The notes beneath the pieces were generated by a model. It did no database searches. It saw nothing but the letters and a program-made list of their open reading frames with translations, and was not told the origin of the DNA. From Ceratotherium simum simum (Eukaryota > Chordata > Mammalia > Perissodactyla > Rhinocerotidae): a DNA stretch of 64,000 bases. The stretch is from contig NW_004454173.1 of the NCBI RefSeq assembly GCF_000283155.1, forward strand, positions 5,699,137 to 5,763,136. Direction: 5' to 3'. Shown here piece by piece: positions 58,530-64,000 of the stretch (positions are counted from its first letter, which is position 1; each line of letters starts with the position of its first letter). Both the position numbers and the translations under genes were made by a program.

Positions 58530-59585
58530 CTTAACATTCCATGCATAAGCTTATACTGGCTTTAAAAAACTTTACTGTCGTGGCTAGCAACCAGTGTCAT
58601 AGTACATGTAAATTAAAATCTCAATGTGGTACTTAAATAGTTGCTGTCGTGACGTTGATGAGAATAGCGATGATTAACGTTTCCAAAACTCCTCTCAGTA
58701 CTTTGAAAATACACAGTCCTATGGGTAACATCCAATCTTTTGTTTTACACTGAACATCTATAGCGTTGTTTTGTTTTTACATTTATGTCTTGGTATCAGT
58801 GCTGTAATTAAAATGTTGTGGTTTCCTTGTAGAAGGAAAAGAAATGACCCTTCAGGTTTACTTTTAGTTTACTTGATTTGTTGCTTTGTGTGAAAATCAT
58901 TCATCTCCAGTTGATGCTCAAAGCTGTGAAGAACATGCTTTGCTTAAAAATCATACTTCCTGTGTCTTACTCTGTGGCTTCTATAAATAGTAGCAATTTG
59001 CTATATGTTACTACTATGTTCTAACCATTTTTATTCTTCTTGGATCTCCCAGAAGTTGATGTTGGTTCACAATGGTGCTATTATTCTGAAGTACATACTT
59101 TTAGGAAGCTTAGTTGTGGCTATTGATAGTTGATAGAGATTAAAAACTAAGCTTGATGTTAACTCTTAGAGATTAAATAAATACAATTTTGCTATATTAA
59201 ACACAGCAGTGGTAAAAATGACAGGGGTTGATTTGTGCAGAATCATGGGAAATTATTTGCATGTTCAAATATTAATATTGCATCCTATTTGGTACTTAAT
59301 ATCAAAGTTGAATTCACAATATATGTGAAGTTTTACTGACATAATTCTCATGCTTCTGCAGAAGCAGTACTTTTCAGGTTTTCACGTTCTGGGTTTCTGC
59401 ACCCTAGAATAATCCTTCAATTATAAACTCTATCCTTTACATCAGTGGCATGTTAGCATTTCTAAAAACTAGTCACTGCTGAGCATTCTCTGTGGTGATT
59501 TTCTGTGATAGGTAATTACAGAAGAAATTGTATAATTCTTGTTCTCAAAGAGCTTAGAATCTTAATTGCATATAATTCATGTATC
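58530..59585 (+). other. ARID4A: ARID4A intron, nothing recognised
   Basis: AT-rich sequence with no exon and no repeat that I can name. Confidence 0.45.
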
Positions 59586-59589
59586 AAGC

Positions 59590-59745
59590 ATTACTGTACA
59601 TAAGAGTCACTTGGTGCTTGTTTAAAAAAATGAGGATTCAGGGACCCCAAATTGCTCCAATGGAGTAGGTCTGGGGATGGCAACTCAAGACTCTTTGTTT
59701 TTATAAGCGCATTGGGTGAATCTAATGCAGGTAGTACACACTTAG
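59590..59745. repeat. MER5-like hAT fragment
   Basis: TGTACATAAGAGTCACTTGG, AATGAGGATTCAGGGACCCC, GGAGTAGGTCTGGGGATGGC and GCATTGGGTGAATCTAATGC follow the MER5 order. Confidence 0.65.
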
Positions 59746-60083
59746 AAAAGCAGACCACACTTAGAGAAATAGAGACTTATTTGGGAGAAGAATTAAAAAT
59801 ATTTAAGATTTTTGCATCTGTGTAATGAGAGAGAATGACCTAAAAAATTTAAGATGTTAAGAGACACTATACACTTAAATATACTCAATGTATCATTCTT
59901 CTATAAAGCATGATTAGGTATTGAAGGATGTGGACCACATAAAGAATGATCAGAGTATGTTAAGTTTAAAAGATGGCAAAGTAAAATGTGTGATCTCTCA
60001 CAGGTCATGAACTTTCTATATTTTTCTTTAATTGAGTGCCTACTACCTATTGAATTTAATTGCTCTTTTCTGGAATTTTTCTT

Positions 60084-60275
60084 TTTTTTCTTTTTTCTTT
60101 TTTTTGCTGAGGAAGATTTGCCCTGAGTTAACATCTGTGCCAGTCTTCCTCTATTTTGTATGTGGGTCGCCGCCACAGCATGGCCACCAACAAGTCGTGT
60201 AGGTCCATATCCACAAACCAAACCTGGGCTGCCGAAGTGGAGCGTGTTGAACTTGACTAGGCCACGGGGCTGGCC
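60084..60275 (-). mobile_element. ERE-related SINE, old type B
   Basis: GCTGAGGAAGATTTGCCCTGAG, TTTTGTATGTGGGTCGCCGCC and head reading AGGCCAGCCCCGTGGCCTAG. A perfect 13-bp duplication (TGGAATTTTTCTT) lies at 60071-60083 and 60276-60288, although the body is diverged. Confidence 0.9.
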
Positions 60276-60367
60276 TGGAATTTTTCTTGATTTCTAATTT
60301 CTAGTGAAGTTAACTAGGTAGAATCAGAAAGTTATACAAAGTATTAGTTGTCTCCATGACATTTTTT

Positions 60368-60552
60368 TTTTTCCCCCCAAAAGCCCCAGTAGATAGTTGT
60401 ATGTCATAGCTGCACATCCTTCTAGTTGCTATATGTGGGACGTGGCCTCAGCATGGCTGGAGAAGCGGTGCGTCGGTGCGAGCCCGGGATCCGAACTCGG
60501 GCCGCCAGCAGCAGAGCGTGCGCACTTAACCACTAAGCCATGGGGCTGGCCC
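60368..60552 (-). mobile_element. ERE SINE, short form
   Basis: CAGTAGATAGTTGTATGTCA, head reading GGGCCAGCCCCATGGCTTAG. A perfect 15-bp duplication (TCCATGACATTTTTT) lies at 60353-60367 and 60553-60567. Confidence 0.95.
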
Positions 60553-60977
60553 TCCATGACATTTTTTGACTTTAAGTGATCTTGAAATTATGTGAGACTA
60601 TTTAAAATGAAACAAAAGAGGACACCACATTGCTAATTTGGATCAAAGAGGAGTTATCATCATTGGTGATCAGAGTTATCTAATGAGTTAGCGATATTAA
60701 CTCCTTTTCATGTAATATAGGTATTAATTTTTCCTATGTTAGCTGAATAACCAACTTTGGAAGAGATTATGATGGATCTAATATAACTCAATTTTTAAAA
60801 GTCTAATAATACCTTGCCCTCTGATGTTGAACAATACTAAATAGCTTCAGTGCATGGATTTTTTTGTTTGTTTTTGAGCCATGTAAATATTTCCTCTTCC
60901 TATAATAAAACAGTGCTTCCTAGCATGGTTTATTCATTTTGCAGTACTTATCCTTGCATTAAAAATAAGGAATCTGT

Positions 60978-61225
60978 TGGCTGGCATGGTGGTGCAGTGG
61001 TTAGCTTCACATGCTCTGCTTTGGCAGCCCGGGGTTCACGGGTTCGGATCCCAGGCGTGGACCTGCGCACTGCTTATTGGGCCATGCTGTGGCAGGCGTC
61101 CCACATATAAAATAGAGGAGGATGGGTGCAGATGTTAGCCCAGGGCCAGTCTTCCTCAGCAGGAAGAGGAAGATTGGCAACAGATGTTAGCTCAGGGCTA
61201 ATCTTTCTCACTGGAAAAAAAAAAG
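60978..61225 (+). mobile_element. ERE-related SINE, type B
   Basis: Head GGCTGGCATGGTGGTGCAGT, B box GGGTTCGGATCC, CCCACATATAAAATAGAGG, poly(A). A perfect 13-bp duplication (ATAAGGAATCTGT) lies at 60965-60977 and 61226-61238. Confidence 0.93.
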
Positions 61226-61380
61226 ATAAGGAATCTGTAATGTATGGAAGTGTGTTGTTATATGTCCAGTCATTCAAAAAGTATCAAAATTGGGATTAGA
61301 ATTTGTATCTCCACTGGAATGTTGCCATTAACTCCTGGTAAATATAGCTGTGAATAAGACATTCTAAAACTGCTCTTCTT

Positions 61381-61601
61381 GGGGCTGGCCCCGTGGCTTA
61401 GGGGTTACGTGCACATACTCTGCTGCTGGCGGCCCGGGTTCGGATCCCGGGCACGCGGTGACGCACCGCTTCTCCGGCCATGCTGAGGCCGCATCCCACA
61501 TACAGCAACTAGAAGGGTGTGCAACTATGACATACAACTATCTACTAGGGCTTTGGGGAAAAAATAAATAAATAAATAAAATTATTAAAAAAATAAATAA
61601 A
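61381..61601 (+). mobile_element. ERE SINE, short form
   Basis: Head GGGGCTGGCCCCGTGGCTTAG, B box GGGTTCGGATCC, (AAAT)n tail. A 16-bp duplication with one mismatch (TAAAACTGCTCTTCTT) lies at 61365-61380 and 61602-61617. Confidence 0.95.
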
Positions 61602-62144
61602 TAAAACTACTCTTCTTTTGCCTTTTTGGAATATAAAAGTTGCCATTAATTTTAGTAATTTACATATAAAACGTGCATATGCACAGCATATATCAAGTGT
61701 AATACTAAAATCTATTCAATTATATATTTTTGTGACAAATGCTTTTTAAAATTCAGAATTTTTTTGTGACTTGTAGTTACTGTTTTGCACATCAGTTGTA
61801 TCAGATCTCATGGAAATGCTAGGTAATGGAGTAGAGCAGGTTTAGACTAAACTGGTGAATGGACTGACTTTTGTAGTATGTGCTGCTGGCTTATAAGGCT
61901 TTTAATTTAGTTAGAACCTCTTATGACAAATGTTATAACCAAAATCAACCACAAAATGTTTTCAAAACCAGGTGGTTATTCCACTGACTAGAAAATCATT
62001 CATTAAGAAAAAAGTACTAAGCAACAAAGAAATCTATTCAGTCCTGTGATAGGCTTTAACCCATTGTTTAAATGGCCTTCCATAAGACACAGCATTCCTG
62101 TGATATTTTGTTAATATAATTATACATTTGAATGTTGATTTCTT

Positions 62145-62355
62145 TTTTTTTTTTTAAATTTTATTTATTTACTTTTCCCCCCAAAGCCCCAGTAGATAGT
62201 TGTGTGTCATAGCTGCACATCCTTCTAGTTGCTGTATGTGGGACGCGGCCTCAGCATGGCCGGAGAAGCAGCGCGTCGGTGCGAGCCCGGGATCCGAACC
62301 CGGGCCGCCAGCAGTGGAGCGCGCGCACCCAACCACCAAGCCACGGGGCCGGCCC
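62145..62355 (-). mobile_element. ERE SINE, short form, near-consensus (young)
   Basis: Reversed tail, CAGTAGATAGTTGTGTGTCA, CpG-rich head reading GGGCCGGCCCCGTGGCTTGG. A perfect 16-bp duplication (TGAATGTTGATTTCTT) lies at 62129-62144 and 62356-62371. Confidence 0.96.
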
Positions 62356-62689
62356 TGAATGTTGATTTCTTAAGTTTCCAGATTCCTAAAGTTTTTGACC
62401 TTAGCTGCTGAGGGACTTCTGTAGTCATCACAGATCATTTTTATGAGTGACAGAACTAGGGTTTACCTAGGGTATACATATCTTTTTAATAATTTTAAAG
62501 TTTTTATTCTATTATATGAAATATTTTGTTGATCATAACTGCTATGCATAGATATAACAATAATACTTATTTTTCCAAAGTTAGAATTCTTGACTTTCTC
62601 CTCAGTGTTCATTCTATGCCTCTGCTTCATACCTATTTATTATGCATTTTGATCCCCTCTTAACTAAATTATAGCCCATTGATTAACCT

Positions 62690-62800
62690 TCTGATTTGCA
62701 ATTTCTTTATCTATAAAAGGCAGATAGTGATTCCTACCTTACAGAGGCTGTTGTGAGGGTTAGAAAGTGGTAGAAGCTTAATAAGTGGTAGCCAGCTCTA
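62690..62800 (+). repeat. MIR fragment
   Basis: AATTTCTTTATCTATAAAAGG, GTGATTCCTACCTTACAGAGG and GCTGTTGTGAGGGTTAGAAAG match the second half of MIR. Confidence 0.7.
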
Positions 62801-63960
62801 TTTTTGGATAGGTAAAGTTAATTCACTGTTGTTATGATGTTACTATCTTCCAGCGACTAACAGTGCTGGGACAACAGGTAGAGCTCTTGTATTTAGTTAT
62901 TAGATTAGGTCCCTGTTGCTTTTGTTCCTTTGAATTCTCACAGTTTAGGGTTAGGCTTTGTATATTTGTTTGCATTAGTATTATTTTCTCTAGTACGATT
63001 AATGTTATCGAGGGAGTTTCAACTTTGTCATTTTCCTCAAATTAGGTTTTAGTATTTATATGTAATATAATAACAGATACTACTTTTGCAATATCTGTTC
63101 CATTGCACTCAATGAATAATATATTCAAATACCATTTTTGGCAAGTATAAGACATTTCATAGAATTACTGAATCCTCATAGTCTGACTTTTTTTCTCTTG
63201 GCCTGCTGTAGTATAGGTCTTGAACTAAAAAGAAACTAAATTTACTATATATACCAGTTAATTATTTCACTCTTATCAAATGCCAGAGTCATTCTTCAAT
63301 GCCTACAAATTTTGTGTGCTTTTAGATGATACTTCTAACATGGAAGTTATAGAGGAAACTTCTTAGAGATGGAACTTGTTCATGATGTTGATAATCAGGG
63401 GTGTCAGGATTAATAAGTCCACTGTGTTGTTGGGTTTTCTGTTTGTCTTTCAGAAAATCTTGAGAAGTTACATGGATTAACAAACTTATATAAAGTCCTC
63501 AAATACATACCTTTGTATAGTTTTATGAATTAAAAAAAAATCTTAAACTGTTTCTCTTTGTTCACTTAAAGTTGGAAGTGTTCCTGTGTAAAATTGTTAT
63601 TTGTACCACAATCCCCTTTTGAGAAATTCCTTTGGTTCTTACATTATTTCTACCCATGATAAAGTATGTTGAAGTGAAATGAATTTTTTCCTTCAAAAAT
63701 CTGATTTATTTGAAAGTGATTATTTAAAAAACAAGAACTGAAGATATTGTTGAAATTTCTCATCAGAACATTTTGATTTCGGGCTGCCATTAATTAATGA
63801 TAGAACACTGTGGAAAAGATTTTGTTGCATAAATTTGATATTATTGGTTGGTCTTACAATCTCATTTTCCTTTCTCACACCTCCACTTGTATGTGTGTGT
63901 CCAGTGTCACCATCTATGGTGTTGTAGGCATTAAGGAAAATTGGAACTTTTAAGGTTTTA
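62801..63960 (+). other. ARID4A: ARID4A intron, nothing further recognised
   Basis: No exon encoding the expected continuation of the Tudor-like domain is present, and no named repeat. Confidence 0.5.
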
Positions 63961-63963
63961 TTC

Positions 63964-64000
63964 TTTTTTTTTGTGAGGAAGATCAGCCCTGAGCTAATAT
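63964..64000 (-). mobile_element. ERE SINE, cut by the window edge
   Basis: TTTTTTTTGTGAGGAAGATCAGCCCTGAGCTAA is the reversed tail and first block of a long-form or type B ERE; the head lies outside. Confidence 0.88.

Noticed and set aside
57447..64000. Next ARID4A exon, expected to encode the continuation after WYTV
   Set aside because: No segment after 57446 encodes the expected acidic continuation with flanking splice sites, so it lies outside the window.

Overview
The window is nuclear DNA from a mammal, almost certainly a perissodactyl (horse, rhinoceros or tapir). Genes are split by GT-AG introns, there is one tRNA gene, and old mammalian repeats (MIR, L2, L1, MER5-type hAT elements, MaLR LTRs) are scattered throughout. 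The lineage marker is about 31 copies of a tRNA-derived SINE whose head begins GGCCGGCCC and carries RNA polymerase III A and B boxes. This matches the ERE family known from Perissodactyla. There are no bacterial-style operons, CRISPR arrays or prokaryotic features.

Layout, left to right. Positions 1-3.2 kb hold two solitary LTRs, one ERE SINE and otherwise unremarkable DNA. An intact tRNA-Lys (anticodon CTT) lies on the minus strand at 3275-3347. L2, L1 and MIR debris fills 3.4-6.9 kb. A GC-rich promoter at about 6.9-7.6 kb starts PSMA3, the proteasome 20S subunit alpha-7 (alpha type-3) gene. All 11 coding exons of PSMA3 can be read on the plus strand from 7141 to 31951, giving 255 codons without a frame break. 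From 32 to 49 kb lies gene-poor DNA rich in SINEs and old L1/L2. A large CpG island at about 49.7-52.0 kb, with a 321-base assembly gap, is shared by ARID4A on the plus strand and, by synteny with human, an antisense lncRNA of the PSMA3-AS1 type on the minus strand. The first four coding exons of ARID4A (91 residues and one base of the next codon) are found between 52052 and 57446. The rest of that gene lies beyond the right edge. The final 6.5 kb is ARID4A intron full of EREs, and the window ends inside another one.

The order tRNA-Lys(CTT), PSMA3, antisense lncRNA, ARID4A is the arrangement I recall on human chromosome 14q23. PSMA3 makes a structural ring subunit of the proteasome and ARID4A an RB1-binding chromatin protein. 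The sequence shows no functional link between them beyond adjacency.

The most notable observations are these: eight same-strand CCAAT boxes within 280 bp in the ARID4A/antisense promoter; two non-ERE SINEs with a tRNA-Glu-like head and an RTE/AfroSINE-like 3' end; a perfect 22-bp palindrome in an ARID4A intron; a SINE-in-SINE nest; and several ERE copies with perfect target-site duplications. I found no evidence of a wholly new gene system.
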